A DNA stretch of 64,000 bases, from positions 930,001 to 994,000 of the forward strand of contig NZ_JARFIK010000002.1 in NCBI RefSeq assembly GCF_029076695.1. Direction: 5' to 3'. The notes below the pieces were generated by a model. The model saw only the letters and a program-made list of their open reading frames with translations, searched no databases and had not been told where the DNA came from. How positions within the stretch are numbered: the stretch's first letter is position 1; every line of letters starts with the position of its first letter. This document shows positions 27,965 to 37,434 of the stretch, one piece after another. Position numbers and translations under genes: made by a program. This DNA comes from Adlercreutzia equolifaciens. Its GTDB lineage: Bacteria > Actinomycetota > Coriobacteriia > Coriobacteriales > Eggerthellaceae.

Positions 27965-29842
27965 CTACGGAAGGGATCGATGAGCCTGGCGACGAGCGGC
28001 CAAATCCTTCTGCAACGCCGTGGCCGTCTCGTGGAGCAGCATGGCCTCGTCGGCATCGAGGCTCTCGTCGGAAAGCTGGGCCACCAAATCGGCCACTGCC
28101 TCCTCGGCATCGCCCAAAGCCAACTCCTCCGCAAGAAAATTGCCGAGTTCCTCCGGGTCTTTCTTCTCATCGAACGACCGCGCCATGAACACCGCCGTGG
28201 CCTGCGGGGCGGAGTCGGCCACTCGGCTCACCAGGGCAGCGCTGTCGAGACCCGGGTTCTCCTCCCAGGCTTCCAGCATGGCCTCGGCCACCAGGCGGTG
28301 AACCTCTTCGTGCCACTGCACCTGGGCCAAGCCATCGGCATGGGCCAAGCCTACCGACGGATGATGGGCCACCAGGCTCAGAAAGGCGCGCTCGAAGGAA
28401 AGGCGATTGCGCTCAGCCCGCGTCAGAGCGCGCCGGGGACGCGGCGGCGCAACGGGCATCGGAGGCTCTTCGTCGACGCGCTCGGTGAAACGCGGAGCTT
28501 CCAGGCGCGCCAAAGCCGCCAGCACATCCTCCTCACGCTGGCGCAAGCGCCCAGCCAGCTGGATGGCGTAATCCTTGGCCAGCATCGACTGCTTGATGGG
28601 CGCCAGCACCTCCAGACAGGCTGCCAAGGCGCGGGTGCGGCCTTCGGCCGTGCTGAGGTCGTGGGCCGCCATGCGACGGTCGATGCCGTACTTGATGAGC
28701 GGCTTCGCATCGTCCAGCAGCTTTTGCAAGGCGTCGGCACCGCGAGCTTCCACAAATTCCGCCGGGTCCAAATTGTCGGGCAGCGTCACGGCCACCAGCT
28801 CCACGCGGGTGCGTCCCGCTTCGGGGGTCATGGAGTCGTCGATGAAGCTGAGGGCGCGATCGGCGGCGCGCTGGCCGGCCGCATCACCGTCGAACAGGTA
28901 CACGATGCGCTTCGAGGCATGACGCGACAGAAGACGAATGTGCTTCATGGTCAGCGACGTGCCCAGGGTGGCCACCGCGTTGGCAATGCCGTGCTCGTGC
29001 AGGGCAATGACGTCGGTATAGCCCTCTACCACCACGGCATCGCCCGTAGCAGCCATGGCGGCTTTCGCCTTATCGAGTCCGTAGAGCACCTGCGACTTGT
29101 GGAACAAGGGGGTTTCCTGGGAATTCAGGTACTTCGGCTCGCCCTGGCCAATCACGCGGCCGCCGAAGGCGATGCACTCCCCTTGCACATCGTTGATGGG
29201 AAACATGACGCGGTTGAAGAAGCGGTCGCGCAGCCGCCCGTCGCGACCGGTCAGCGCCACGTTGGCCGCCACCAATTCATCGCCCTTGAAGCCAAGGCCA
29301 GTCAAGTGGCGCACGAGCACCCCATGGCCGGGGGCAAAGCCCAGGTTCCAGTCCTTCGGCACCGTGCCGCCGAAGCCGCGACCGGCCAGGTAAGCACGGG
29401 CCGCATCGGGCTCGGCGCCCTTGCCGCGCATGAGCTGGGTATGGTAGAACTCCGCAGTGCGCGCGCAAATTTCCTTCAGGCGCGCCTTGCGGCTGGCGGG
29501 CACCGACGGGCGCCCCGAGGCCTCCACAATGTCGATGTGAGCGCGCTCGGCCAAGCGGCGCACGGCCTCAGGAAAGGTAAGGTCCTCGCTTTTCTGGATG
29601 AAGGTAAAGACATCGCCGCCCTCGCCGCAGCCGAAGCAGTGCCAGCGCTGCAAGGCGGGATCGATTTTGCACGAAGGCGTTTTCTCCTGATGAAACGGGC
29701 AGCAGCACCAGAAATCGCGCCCCTTTTGCTTGACGGGCACGCGCTCTCCTATGATGGCCACCAAATCGCTGGCTTCCCGAACCTTTTGAATATCCTCATC
29801 GCTGATGGCAGCCACTGACGCTCCTGATTCTTCTGTGCTCAT
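27965..29842 (-). CDS. dnaG: DNA primase
   Basis: DnaG makes RNA primers at the replication fork. The 625-residue protein has the CHC2-type zinc domain (CCPFHQEKTPSC then WHCFGCGEGG, about 47-77), the catalytic core and TOPRIM domain (VVVEGYTDVIALHEHG, then YLFDGDAAGQRAADRA), and a C-terminal helicase-binding region. The ATG at 29842 has no clear ribosome site; an extended -10 box lies only 11 bases upstream, so the messenger may be leaderless. Divergent from the dNTPase gene. Confidence 0.97.
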   Translation of the reverse strand: MSTEESGASVAAISDEDIQKVREASDLVAIIGERVPVKQKGRDFWCCCPFHQEKTPSCKIDPALQRWHCFGCGEGGDVFTFIQKSEDLTFPEAVRRLAERAHIDIVEASGRPSVPASRKARLKEICARTAEFYHTQLMRGKGAEPDAARAYLAGRGFGGTVPKDWNLGFAPGHGVLVRHLTGLGFKGDELVAANVALTGRDGRLRDRFFNRVMFPINDVQGECIAFGGRVIGQGEPKYLNSQETPLFHKSQVLYGLDKAKAAMAATGDAVVVEGYTDVIALHEHGIANAVATLGTSLTMKHIRLLSRHASKRIVYLFDGDAAGQRAADRALSFIDDSMTPEAGRTRVELVAVTLPDNLDPAEFVEARGADALQKLLDDAKPLIKYGIDRRMAAHDLSTAEGRTRALAACLEVLAPIKQSMLAKDYAIQLAGRLRQREEDVLAALARLEAPRFTERVDEEPPMPVAPPRPRRALTRAERNRLSFERAFLSLVAHHPSVGLAHADGLAQVQWHEEVHRLVAEAMLEAWEENPGLDSAALVSRVADSAPQATAVFMARSFDEKKDPEELGNFLAEELALGDAEEAVADLVAQLSDESLDADEAMLLHETATALQKDLAARRQAHRSLP

Positions 29843-29852
29843 TTTTTGGGAG

Positions 29853-29858
29853 AGTATA
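29853..29858 (-). promoter_or_regulatory. Extended -10 box of dnaG
   Basis: Minus strand TGATATACT, an extended -10 (TATACT). The expected start falls about five bases before the dnaG ATG. Confidence 0.5.
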
Positions 29859-29910
29859 TCACCTTGCGGGCAAACGGATGTTCCGCAGTTACCATGGCGG
29901 TAAACAACAG

Positions 29911-31158
29911 ATGGCGAAAGCGAGCGTATCCATGAGCAAAGACACCGCCCCTTACCTCTCCCTTGATCCTGAAATAGAAGAGGCCATCCGCGCCGACCGT
30001 GCTGCCGGGCGCGAAAACCCCACCCGTTTCCGCGACGAGGACGTTGTGCGGCGCGAGGATTTCAAGCACGACGAGGCCACGCTCACTCGGCCGGCCTTCG
30101 TGCGCGATATCGAAAAGGTGCTGAACATTCCCGCCTACAACCGCTACACCGACAAGACCCAGGTGTTCTCCTTCGCGGAAAACGACGAGATCTCCCGCCG
30201 CGGTCTGCATGTGCAGCTGGTAAGCCGGGTGGCCCGGGGCATCGGCAGCCTCCTGGGTCTCAACTGCGATCTGATCGAGGCCATTGCCCTGGGGCACGAT
30301 GTGGGGCACACTCCCTTCGGTCATGCCGGCGAGCGCTTCCTTTCGACCTGCTACCACCGTCGCACCGGCCGCTACTTCAACCACAACGTGCATTCCGTGC
30401 GCGTGCTGGACGACCTGTACCGTCGCAACGTCTCGCTGCAAACCCTGGACGGCGTGCTCTGCCACAACGGCGAGTTCGCCCAGCAGCGTCTGGTGCGTGG
30501 CACCTGCGGTTCCTTCCAGGAGCTGGACGCACTGGTGGAGGCCTGCAACGCCGATGAGCTGACCATCAAGACCCTGCGCCCCAGCACGCTGGAGGGTTGC
30601 GTGGTGCGCGTCAGCGACATGATTGCCTACCTGGGCAAAGACCGCCAAGATGCCCTGGCCATGGGCGTCATCGACTCCCTTGACGTGTTCGATGCCGACG
30701 TCATCGGCACTACCAACGCGAAGATCATCAACAACCTGACGGTGGACATTGTCAACAACTCCTACGGCACGGGTGAAATTGCCATGAGCGAAGCGGTGTT
30801 CGCCGACCTCAAGCGCGCAAAGAAGCAGAACTACGAGGTCATCTACTTGAAAGAGGGCATGGTCGACGAGACTGAGAACCTGGTAGAAGAGATGTTCGAG
30901 GAAATGTACGCCCAGCTGCTCAGCGACGTAATCACCGACCGTCGCGAGAGCCCTATCTTCCAGCATCACCTGAAGCGGCTCTGCGCGGCCTCGCGCTCCA
31001 TCAAGCCCGAGGAATATCTGGCCCAGGATCCGAACCAAATTGTGGTGGACTATATGGCCTCCATGACCGACAGCTACTTCATGGCCATCTACGCCCATCT
31101 GTTCCCGGAAAGCCCGCGCCGCATCCAAACCCGCGGCTACTGCGCCGATTTGGCTTAG
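29911..31158 (+). CDS. dgt: dGTPase-like dNTP triphosphohydrolase (HD domain)
   Basis: Splits dNTPs to nucleoside and triphosphate. The HD metal motif is visible as ALGHDVGHTPFGHAG (starting about residue 121), with an upstream RLxHS-like LxSRVARGIG stretch and a DRxESPIFQHHLKRL segment. About 415 residues. Start is uncertain: the frame opens at 29878, and ATGs at 29911 (MAKASVS) and 29932 (MSKDTAP) both have only weak ribosome sites. It is the first plus-strand gene, divergent from dnaG and convergent with rnhA. Family members include non-dGTP-specific enzymes; specificity is not determinable here. Confidence 0.9.
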   Translation: MAKASVSMSKDTAPYLSLDPEIEEAIRADRAAGRENPTRFRDEDVVRREDFKHDEATLTRPAFVRDIEKVLNIPAYNRYTDKTQVFSFAENDEISRRGLHVQLVSRVARGIGSLLGLNCDLIEAIALGHDVGHTPFGHAGERFLSTCYHRRTGRYFNHNVHSVRVLDDLYRRNVSLQTLDGVLCHNGEFAQQRLVRGTCGSFQELDALVEACNADELTIKTLRPSTLEGCVVRVSDMIAYLGKDRQDALAMGVIDSLDVFDADVIGTTNAKIINNLTVDIVNNSYGTGEIAMSEAVFADLKRAKKQNYEVIYLKEGMVDETENLVEEMFEEMYAQLLSDVITDRRESPIFQHHLKRLCAASRSIKPEEYLAQDPNQIVVDYMASMTDSYFMAIYAHLFPESPRRIQTRGYCADLA

Positions 31159-31189
31159 CGGAGCGCTTGCCGCCAGGGGGCGTCAAAAC

Positions 31190-31669
<480 letters not shown>

Positions 31670-31763
31670 GGTGCCTTCCTTGGTTGGAGCCGAGCTCCTT
31701 GCCTGTGAGACAAGCCCGGCGTCTGAAAACTCGCTGAATGAAAAACCTGTCGGCGCCGCCATG

Positions 31764-33284
31764 CTAGGACAACTCCGCTTCCACGCGCTCGCTGAGGTCG
31801 ATGAGCTCCTGGCGGGTGTGCACGTCGCATTTGGCGTAGATACGCCGCAAATGGGTGTCCACGGTGTTCTTCGAGATGAAGAACTCGCTGGCAATGCGCT
31901 CGGCCGTGCGCCCGCGCAGGGCCAGGGGCAGAATCTCACGCTCGCGCTTCGAGAGCTTCGCCTGGGTGGCAATGCGCTCGCACACCTCGTCGAAGCGGTC
32001 GGTCTGCGCTACCACCACCGACAGGGCCGCCATGTCGCGGTCGGTGAAGAGGAAGAGATAGGTGTACATGACCGCCACGCCCGCCACGGCTACCAGGGCG
32101 GCGGATACATCGAAGGTGCCCGGCAGAGCCGCGATGACGCCGCCGATAACCACACCGCCGATCTCGCCGGCAAAGAGTGCGGCGAACCCGCGCGAGAACG
32201 ATCGCACCGTGTCGCGCCCGGCAATGCGCCCCATGATAAGGAACAGAGAGATGAGCACTGAGAAAATACCCAGATACCCCGCGAGCTCCACAGCCACGCC
32301 GGATACGCCCACGCTTTCCAATAAGGGCACGGCAATAAAGCCGCCCACCATAAGCAAGAGGGCCAACCGATAGGCGCCTCCCAGGGGGCCGACCTCTTGG
32401 TCGGAACCGGTGGGCAGCACCGCACGTACCCCGGGTCCCAACGGCTTGCCCCCGTAAAGCTGCAGAGCCGCAGCGCAATAGAGGACAAACAGCACGAAAG
32501 TGACGGAAAGTGCCGTATAGGCAGACTGTTGGGCGCTGGCGCTCAGGGCCTCCACCGCGCCGGTAGCCAGCCCGTAGACCACCGTGCCTCCGATGATGCG
32601 ACCGGTAAGCTTGGCGGCCTCGTCAGATTCCGAAGCATGGCTTGCAGACTCTCCCTCGGCATGCTCGGGAGTCCGACGAGCGTCTTCTTCTGCCCGCTGA
32701 GCTTCTTCCGTTGAATCCCCTGATGCCCGCTGGAGGCAGCGAAGCGCCCAAGCGCTTCCCAAGGGAAGAACGTAAAGTGCCACATAGGCTTGGGCAAAGG
32801 GAATGGCCACGACAAAGAAACAAACGGCCGCGCCCAAGGCGCTGCCGATGAACACCTCGGGAACCGACTGGTCAATAGAGGCCTGCCCCAGAACCCGTCC
32901 CCATAAACAGAGCAGCAACGCCAAGGGCACGCCCGCAAGCAATCCCTCCAGCACCGCAAATAACAACCAGGAAGCATCGGGTAACGACCAACGCAGACCC
33001 ACAAGCGCGAAGAGTGCTCCTACCAACGGAAGGCCAAGCGTGCGCACAAGTCCTTCGGCCACCAACATAAGACGCGCACGGACACCCTCTTGCAGCATAA
33101 GCGCGAACGTGGCCACCATGGCCACCAGAACGCAGAGCAAATCGGCGCGATCAAGGAAGAAGCCGTGCTGGCCGCCTTCGTTGAAGGTGCCCAGATACAG
33201 CATAGTAAAGAGGAAGGCCTGATTGCAGCCAAAACCCACCATGGCCAGGCGCGCTTGACGCACACGCGGTAATGTAGTGGCCAC
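31764..33284 (-). CDS. LuxR-type regulator with multi-helix membrane domain (1)
   Basis: A 506-residue transcription regulator. About ten to twelve hydrophobic helices fill residues 15-420, with a charged acidic loop around residues 185-215 ([21 protein letters not shown]). The C-terminus is a LuxR helix-turn-helix: [16 protein letters not shown] then [17 protein letters not shown]. The start is GTG at 33284 with GGGGAGG. Membrane-LuxR proteins of this kind are numerous in Eggerthellaceae and usually lie next to their target genes, but here the neighbours are rnhA and tatA, so a target is not obvious. TAGAAT upstream is a possible -10. Confidence 0.88.
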   Translation of the reverse strand: MATTLPRVRQARLAMVGFGCNQAFLFTMLYLGTFNEGGQHGFFLDRADLLCVLVAMVATFALMLQEGVRARLMLVAEGLVRTLGLPLVGALFALVGLRWSLPDASWLLFAVLEGLLAGVPLALLLCLWGRVLGQASIDQSVPEVFIGSALGAAVCFFVVAIPFAQAYVALYVLPLGSAWALRCLQRASGDSTEEAQRAEEDARRTPEHAEGESASHASESDEAAKLTGRIIGGTVVYGLATGAVEALSASAQQSAYTALSVTFVLFVLYCAAALQLYGGKPLGPGVRAVLPTGSDQEVGPLGGAYRLALLLMVGGFIAVPLLESVGVSGVAVELAGYLGIFSVLISLFLIMGRIAGRDTVRSFSRGFAALFAGEIGGVVIGGVIAALPGTFDVSAALVAVAGVAVMYTYLFLFTDRDMAALSVVVAQTDRFDEVCERIATQAKLSKREREILPLALRGRTAERIASEFFISKNTVDTHLRRIYAKCDVHTRQELIDLSERVEAELS

Positions 33285-33331
33285 GGTCCTCCCCTTTCGT
33301 TTGAGCTAACCTGACTATTCTAGCGCAAACG

Positions 33332-33357
33332 AAAAGGGAGCCCGCCGCGGGCTCCCC
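33332..33357 (-). terminator. Terminator of tatA
   Basis: Stem GGGAGCCCGC / GCGGGCTCCC with a tight loop, then TTTTCGTTT on the minus strand. Confidence 0.85.
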
Positions 33358-33385
33358 CATTCATCGATTATCTGTGATCGGACGG

Positions 33386-33658
33386 CTACTCGGCCTTCTT
33401 CTTCACTACCTTCTTCACGGTCTTCGTGGTGGCCTCGCCGGCAGCGGCGTAGGCAACCTCGGGCTCGTCCTCGACGATCTCGACAATTTCCTCGACCTCT
33501 TCGTCCTTGTCCTTATCGAAGGACATGCCCTCGCGCAGGCTCTTCACGGTCTTGCCCAGAGAAGCACCGAGTTTGGGAAGGTTCTTCGGGCCGAAGATGA
33601 GCAGCACGACGACGAGAATGATAACCAGCTCGGGAACACCCAGTCCAAGAATCTTCAT
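33386..33658 (-). CDS. tatA: Twin-arginine translocase TatA/E component
   Basis: Pore-forming component for export of folded proteins. The 90-residue product has the short N-terminal membrane helix (LGVPELVIILVVVLLIFGP), the FGPKNLPKLGASLGK hinge-amphipathic helix and an acidic-to-basic tail ending VKKVVKKKAE. The ATG at 33658 has AAGGAG nine bases upstream; the longer frame is spurious. It stands alone; tatC is not in the window. It is relevant here because at least one TAT substrate (42250-44529) is nearby. Confidence 0.95.
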   Translation of the reverse strand: MKILGLGVPELVIILVVVLLIFGPKNLPKLGASLGKTVKSLREGMSFDKDKDEEVEEIVEIVEDEPEVAYAAAGEATTKTVKKVVKKKAE

Positions 33659-33804
33659 GAGTAATGTCTCCTTCTTTGGTCGGACCCGGCTTGGTTGCAT
33701 CCCCTCGGCCGCGTCCCTTCTGTTTGCGTTTCGACGCTGCCCATCATGCCCTCTCGCACCCTTGTTGCCTATCACGCAGACCCGTGATTTTGTCACGCGG
33801 CAAG

Positions 33805-33839
33805 AAAAAATCCCTGTCACACCTTTGCGTGACAGGGAT
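33805..33839 (-). terminator. Terminator of the ilv operon
   Basis: Perfect 11-bp stem ATCCCTGTCAC / GTGACAGGGAT with an 8-base loop, followed by TTTTTT on the minus strand, 31 bases after ilvC. Confidence 0.92.
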
Positions 33840-33870
33840 GCGTTTTACCTGATCAACCTGTAAGTATTAC

Positions 33871-34866
33871 TTACTCGTGAATCCAGGAGAACATACCGCG
33901 AATTTTTTCGCCGGTCTTTTCGATCTCATGGTCGTTGATAGCCTCGCGCTGCTCGACAAGCCACTTATGACCGTTCTTGCAGTCGGCCACGAACTCCTCG
34001 GCAAAGGAGCCATCCTGGATGCGAGCCAGAATCTCGCGCATAGCCTCGCGGCTCTGCTCGTTGATGACCTTGGGGCCGGCGTAGTACTCACCGTACTCGG
34101 CCGTGTTAGAGATGGAGTAGTTCATGAAGTGGATACCGCTCTCGTACATGAGGTCCACGATCATCTTCATCTCGTGATAGCACTCGAAGTAGGCAAGCTC
34201 GGGCGGATAGCCGGCTTCCACCAGCGTCTCAAAACCGGCCTTCACCAGCTCCACCAAGCCGCCGCAGAGCACGGCCTGCTCGCCGAAGAGGTCCTCTTCG
34301 GTTTCCTCCTTGAAGGTGGCCTTGATGATGCCGGAACGGGCACCGCCCACACCCCAGGCGTAGCTCATGGCAATGTCCCAGGCATCGCCCGTGGCGTCCT
34401 GCTGCACGCAAATGAGGTCCGGCACACCGGAACCCTCGGTGTACTGGCGGCGCACAATGTGGCCCGGGCCCTTCGGGGCGCACATGATGACGTTCACGTC
34501 CTCGGGCGGCGTGATGTAGCCGTAATGGATGTTGAAGCCGTGGGCGAAGGCCAAGGTGTCGCCAGCCTTCAGATGCGGGGCGATATAGGTTTCGTAGATC
34601 TCGGGCTGCAGCTCGTCGGGCACGAGAATCATGATGAGATCGGCTTCCTCGGCGGCCGTGGCCATGTCGACCACCTTGAGTCCGGCCTCTTCGGCGGCCT
34701 CAATGGACTTGGAGCCCTCGCGCAGACCGACGCGCACGTCGCAGCCGGAATCCTTCAGGTTCAGCGCGTGGGCATGGCCCTGGGAGCCGTAGCCGATGAC
34801 GGCAATCTTCTTGTCCTTGATGATCTCCGGGTTGCAATCCTCTTCGTAGTAAATTGTGACAGCCAT
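33871..34866 (-). CDS. ilvC: Ketol-acid reductoisomerase
   Basis: Converts acetolactate and acetohydroxybutyrate to dihydroxy acids with NAD(P)H. The 331-residue class I enzyme has the Rossmann motif [17 protein letters not shown] (25-41), the KGPGH motif near 132-136 and the knotted C-terminal domain with the metal-binding [12 protein letters not shown] and ECYHEMK segments. The ATG has AAGGAAA upstream. Last gene of ilvD-ilvB-ilvN-ilvC, followed by a strong terminator. Confidence 0.98.
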   Translation of the reverse strand: MAVTIYYEEDCNPEIIKDKKIAVIGYGSQGHAHALNLKDSGCDVRVGLREGSKSIEAAEEAGLKVVDMATAAEEADLIMILVPDELQPEIYETYIAPHLKAGDTLAFAHGFNIHYGYITPPEDVNVIMCAPKGPGHIVRRQYTEGSGVPDLICVQQDATGDAWDIAMSYAWGVGGARSGIIKATFKEETEEDLFGEQAVLCGGLVELVKAGFETLVEAGYPPELAYFECYHEMKMIVDLMYESGIHFMNYSISNTAEYGEYYAGPKVINEQSREAMREILARIQDGSFAEEFVADCKNGHKWLVEQREAINDHEIEKTGEKIRGMFSWIHE

Positions 34867-34921
34867 GGGTTTCCTTTCTTTTCGGTCGGCTGGCTTTTAT
34901 GTAATCGGGGTTTCCGTTGTT

Positions 34922-35404
34922 TTAATCGCGGCTTGCGCGGGACAGGGCTACCTTGCCGGTGCGGACAATTTCCTTGATGCCGTAGGCGCGGAAGAGGTCT
35001 TCCAGGCCCTTGAGCTTCGCATCATCGCCCGTGGCCTCGACAGTGAGGGTGTTGCGCCCCACATCGACGATCTTCGCGCGGAAGATGTTGGCGATCTCGA
35101 TGATCTCGCTGCGGCGCTCGGGGGCGGCGTTCACCTTGAACAGCGCCAGCTCGCGCTCGATGGAGGCCTCATCGGTCAGGTCGGTAATCTTGTGCACCGA
35201 AATGAGCTTGTGCAGCTGCTTGGTGATCTGCTCGTAGCCCAAATCGTCGGCAATGACAATGGCAGTCAGGCGCGACATGGTGGGATCCTCCGTGGGGCCC
35301 ACGGACAGCGACTCGATGTTGAAGCCGCGGCGCGAGATGAGGCCCGTGACGCGGGAGAGCACGCCGGGCTTGTTTTCCACGAGAACGGACAGCACGTGCT
35401 TCAT
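34922..35404 (-). CDS. ilvN: Acetolactate synthase regulatory (small) subunit
   Basis: Valine-sensitive regulatory subunit of acetolactate synthase. The 160-residue protein has the N-terminal ACT domain (VLSVLVENKPGVLSRVTGLISRR, then FNIESLSVGPTE) and a C-terminal ferredoxin-like domain. Its ATG at 35404 overlaps the ilvB stop by one base (TAATG), so the two subunits are coupled. Long small subunits of about 160 residues belong to the IlvH/IlvN group that binds valine. Confidence 0.97.
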   Translation of the reverse strand: MKHVLSVLVENKPGVLSRVTGLISRRGFNIESLSVGPTEDPTMSRLTAIVIADDLGYEQITKQLHKLISVHKITDLTDEASIERELALFKVNAAPERRSEIIEIANIFRAKIVDVGRNTLTVEATGDDAKLKGLEDLFRAYGIKEIVRTGKVALSRASRD

Positions 35405-37434
35405 TAGTTGCCTCCCTTCTTGTCGGCGCCTTCGCGGAAGAGCGTCTTCCATTCGGAAGGAGGCACGTCCACCGTCGAGCCTTCCTGGCCCAGGCGCGCC
35501 CCGGTGTCCTCGGGGTCGATCTCCCAGCGACCGCCGAACTGCGCATCGATCTTCGCACAGGGCGACGAAACGGGAGCAGCAGGCTCCATGGGAGTAGCCG
35601 CGCGCACGCCGGCGCTGGCCGGCATATCGGTGCGCACCGCGCCCACGGCCACGTCGATGGCGCCCATGATGTTGTTCAGGGCTGCGCCCGGCGCCACCAT
35701 GGGATAGACGTTCTGGTCACGGGAAATGGCCACATCCAACAAGTAGGGTCCTTCGGCGGCCAGCATGCGGGCGATGGCGTCCGAAACCTCTTCGGCGCGC
35801 TCGACGCGCTCGCCCTCCCAGCCGTAGGCCTCAGCCAGCTTCACGAAATCCGGTACGGGATCGAGCAGCGTCTCCGAGAAGCGCTTGTCGTAGAAGAGCT
35901 TCTGCCACTGATGCACCATGCCAAGGCACCGGTTGTCCATGATCAAGACCTTCACCGGCACCTGATTAATGGCTGCGGTGGCCATTTCCTGGGAGTTCAT
36001 CTGGAACGAGCCGTCGCCGGCCACGCATACCACGGTTTTGTCGGAGTTGGCGATGGCCGCGCCGATGGCCGCGGGGAAGCCGAAGCCCATGGTGCCCAAA
36101 CCGCCCGAAGACAAGAACGAGCGCGGCGTCTCGCGGGGCAGGAACTGATGGGCCCACATTTGGTGCTGGCCCACTTCCGTGGTAACCACCGAGGCAGCCG
36201 GGTCCAGCTGACGGCCCAGCTCCGAGATGACAATCTCGGGCACTACCTCGTCGTCGGCTTCGCGCACGTTGGGGTGATAGAAGGGATAGCGCTCGCGCCA
36301 GGCATTGATATCGGCGATCCATTGCTCATCGCGGGGCGCGGCGCCGTCCTTTTCCAGTTGCTCGAGCATACCGGCCAAAACGCCCTTGAGGTCGCCCACG
36401 ATGGGCACGTCAGCATCGCGAATCTTGCCGATTTCCGCCGGGTCGATATCGATGTGCACCACTTTCGCATTCGGAGCGAACTCCGAGACACGCCCGGTCA
36501 CGCGATCAGAGAAGCGGGCGCCGGCGGCAATGATGAGATCGGCCTCGGTCATGGCCATGTTCGAGTACTTTGCCCCGTGCATGCCTACCGGTCCCAAGTT
36601 CAAAGGATGGCTCGCCGGCACGCCGCCCTTACCCATAAGGGTGACCACGGCCGGGATTTGCATGCGGTCCATCAGCGCCACCAGCTCTTCGGAGGCACCG
36701 GAGCTGATGACGCCGCCGCCCACGTACAGCAGGGGCTGGTCGGCCTCCTCCAGCAAGCGGCAGGCAGCGCGCACCTGCTTGGCGTTGCCGCGGTATGTGG
36801 GCTTGTACGAAGGCAGGTTCACCTCGTCGGGGTACTCGAACACCATTTCGGCGCCGGCCAGATCGGATGGAATATCGATGAGCACCGGTCCGGGACGGCC
36901 TGTGCTGGCAATGTGAAAGGCCTCGCGGATAGTGCGGGTCAGCTCATCGGTGGACTGCAGCAGGTAGGAATGCTTCACCACCGGCATGGTAATGCCCACG
37001 ATATCGGACTCCTGGAACGAGTCGGTGCCGATGACCCCGCGTCCCACCTGGCCGGTGATGACCACCAGGGGCACCGAGTCCATATAGGCCGTGGCGATGC
37101 CGGTCACCGTGTTCGTGGCGCCCGGGCCCGAGGTGACAATAACCACGCCGGGCTTGCCCGTGGAGCGGGCGTAGCCGTCGGCCATGTGCACCGCGCCCTG
37201 CTCGTGGCGCGCCAGAATATGGTGCAGCTGATCCGAATCGTACAGGGCATCGTAGAGCTTGATGGCCTGACCGCCCGGATAGCCGAACACCGTGTCGACG
37301 CCCTCGGCCTCCAGCGAGGCGATGACCGCCTCGGCGCCGAGCATGGTCTTTCCCTGCTTGGGCGTTTTCGAGCCCAAGCCGCGCGGGGCACCCTCGGTGG
37401 CCGCGTTGCGCTTTGCCGTCGTTGTCTCACTCAT
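35404..37434 (-). CDS. ilvB: Acetolactate synthase catalytic (large) subunit
   Basis: A TPP- and FAD-dependent enzyme that starts branched-chain amino-acid synthesis. Landmarks are VFGYPGGQAIKLYDAL with the catalytic Glu in ARHEQGAVHMADGYA, VTSGPGATNTVTGIA, and the TPP motif CVAGDGSFQMNSQEMATA. At 676 residues it is about 90 longer than usual: a 35-residue N-terminal lead (SETTTAKRNAATEGAP...) and about 80 residues after the TPP domain, ending REGADKKGGN. The tail has no motif I recognise. The start overlaps ilvD by four bases (ATGA). Confidence 0.97.
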   Translation of the reverse strand: MSETTTAKRNAATEGAPRGLGSKTPKQGKTMLGAEAVIASLEAEGVDTVFGYPGGQAIKLYDALYDSDQLHHILARHEQGAVHMADGYARSTGKPGVVIVTSGPGATNTVTGIATAYMDSVPLVVITGQVGRGVIGTDSFQESDIVGITMPVVKHSYLLQSTDELTRTIREAFHIASTGRPGPVLIDIPSDLAGAEMVFEYPDEVNLPSYKPTYRGNAKQVRAACRLLEEADQPLLYVGGGVISSGASEELVALMDRMQIPAVVTLMGKGGVPASHPLNLGPVGMHGAKYSNMAMTEADLIIAAGARFSDRVTGRVSEFAPNAKVVHIDIDPAEIGKIRDADVPIVGDLKGVLAGMLEQLEKDGAAPRDEQWIADINAWRERYPFYHPNVREADDEVVPEIVISELGRQLDPAASVVTTEVGQHQMWAHQFLPRETPRSFLSSGGLGTMGFGFPAAIGAAIANSDKTVVCVAGDGSFQMNSQEMATAAINQVPVKVLIMDNRCLGMVHQWQKLFYDKRFSETLLDPVPDFVKLAEAYGWEGERVERAEEVSDAIARMLAAEGPYLLDVAISRDQNVYPMVAPGAALNNIMGAIDVAVGAVRTDMPASAGVRAATPMEPAAPVSSPCAKIDAQFGGRWEIDPEDTGARLGQEGSTVDVPPSEWKTLFREGADKKGGN

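Noticed and set aside
29839-31128. 429-codon minus-strand frame opposite the dNTPase
   Set aside because: Antisense shadow; the HD-domain motifs lie on the plus strand.
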